Part shown: positions 5,207-5,416 of the stretch, in pieces | How the letters are laid out: every line of letters begins with the position of its first letter | Position numbering within the stretch: position 1 is the stretch's first letter | Source of the DNA: Methanobacteriota archaeon | Lineage (GTDB): Archaea; Thermoplasmatota; Poseidoniia; Poseidoniales; Thalassarchaeaceae | Reading direction: 5' to 3' | Assembly (NCBI GenBank): GCA_002701965.1 | Contig: NZXM01000068.1 | Coordinates: forward strand, 6,257 to 11,672 | DNA: 5,416 bases | Notes under the pieces: generated by a model | What the model was told of the DNA's origin: nothing | Seen by the model: only the letters and a program-made list of their open reading frames with translations | Database searches by the model: none | Translations under genes and position numbers: made by a program

Positions 5207-5416
5207 TCATTCTGCTTCATCCGATCTGCGAATCAATACAATGATCAGTAGAACTGCAGAGACTCCGGAGCCGATGCCGACTAAGACAATCAGTTGCTTG
5301 GCATCCATCGGCTCAGATTCTGATTCAACCTCTGTCGGTTCGTCATCATCATCGAAAACACCGAATGTGGACCCGATGGGCGGGGGTGCTTCGGCAGGGT
5401 GAACATCTTCCATCAC
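5207..5416 (-). CDS. C-terminal end of a membrane-anchored, probably secreted protein (partial)
   Basis: Only the 3' end is in the window; the frame is open to the right edge, so the start and main domain lie outside. The 70 bases-triplets seen encode a proline-rich piece (EAPPPIG), a strongly acidic stretch with DDDDE and repeated Glu/Ser, one hydrophobic helix of about 22 residues (QLIVLVGIGSGVSAVLLIIV and a little more), then RRSDEAE. An acidic linker, a single helix and a short tail starting with two arginines suggest an outside-facing protein with a C-terminal anchor, an arrangement common in archaeal surface proteins. No LPXTG or PGF-type sorting motif is seen. A GTG and an ATG occur at the very edge, so a 68-69-residue small protein cannot be fully excluded, but a truncated larger gene is likelier. 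It converges on the upstream plus-strand gene with a 5-base gap. Confidence 0.7.
   Translation of the reverse strand: MMEDVHPAEAPPPIGSTFGVFDDDDEPTEVESESEPMDAKQLIVLVGIGSGVSAVLLIIVLIRRSDEAE

Overview
This window looks like a compact stretch of archaeal chromosome. My best guess is a Marine Group II euryarchaeote (Poseidoniales) or a close relative. The pointers are a three-gene proton-translocating transhydrogenase of the Thermus/Rhodospirillum layout, a Thermus-like malate dehydrogenase, a CPBP-type membrane protease, very short gene spacing, and a protein end with an acidic stalk and a C-terminal membrane anchor. The strong GGAGGTGA-type ribosome binding sites alone would also fit a bacterium, so the assignment is moderate and rests on recalled family resemblance, not on a search.

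Left part (1 to 1889, minus strand): the operon pntAA - pntAB - pntB, with pntB running off the left edge. pntAA and pntAB overlap by ATGA. pntAB and pntB are 1 base apart, with a full Shine-Dalgarno sequence inside the end of pntAB. Together they encode the membrane NAD(P) transhydrogenase, which uses the proton gradient to move hydride from NADH to NADP+. A 106-base leader upstream of pntAA (1890 to 1995) holds two short perfect inverted repeats.

Middle (1996 to 2676, minus strand): a CPBP-family (Abi/CAAX-protease-like) integral membrane protein, in the same direction as pnt but separated by that leader.

Right part (2771 to 5201, plus strand): a divergent, tightly packed operon of NAD-type malate dehydrogenase, a Nudix hydrolase with an uncharacterised N-terminal half (8-base gap), and a six-helix membrane protein that resembles the Frag1/DRAM/Sfk1 family (ATGA overlap with the Nudix gene). 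It converges, with a gap of only 5 bases, on the 3' end of a minus-strand gene (5207 to right edge) whose visible part is an acidic linker, one membrane helix and a short basic/acidic tail.

Taken together the window is about nicotinamide redox balance: malate dehydrogenase makes NADH, transhydrogenase converts NADH to NADPH, and a Nudix enzyme of unknown substrate sits with them. No mobile elements, CRISPR arrays, RNA genes or defence islands are visible. No non-coding stretch exceeds about 110 bases. The most notable points are the absence of both textbook proton-channel histidines in the visible transhydrogenase membrane subunits, and a DRAM/Frag1-like protein in a prokaryotic metabolic operon.
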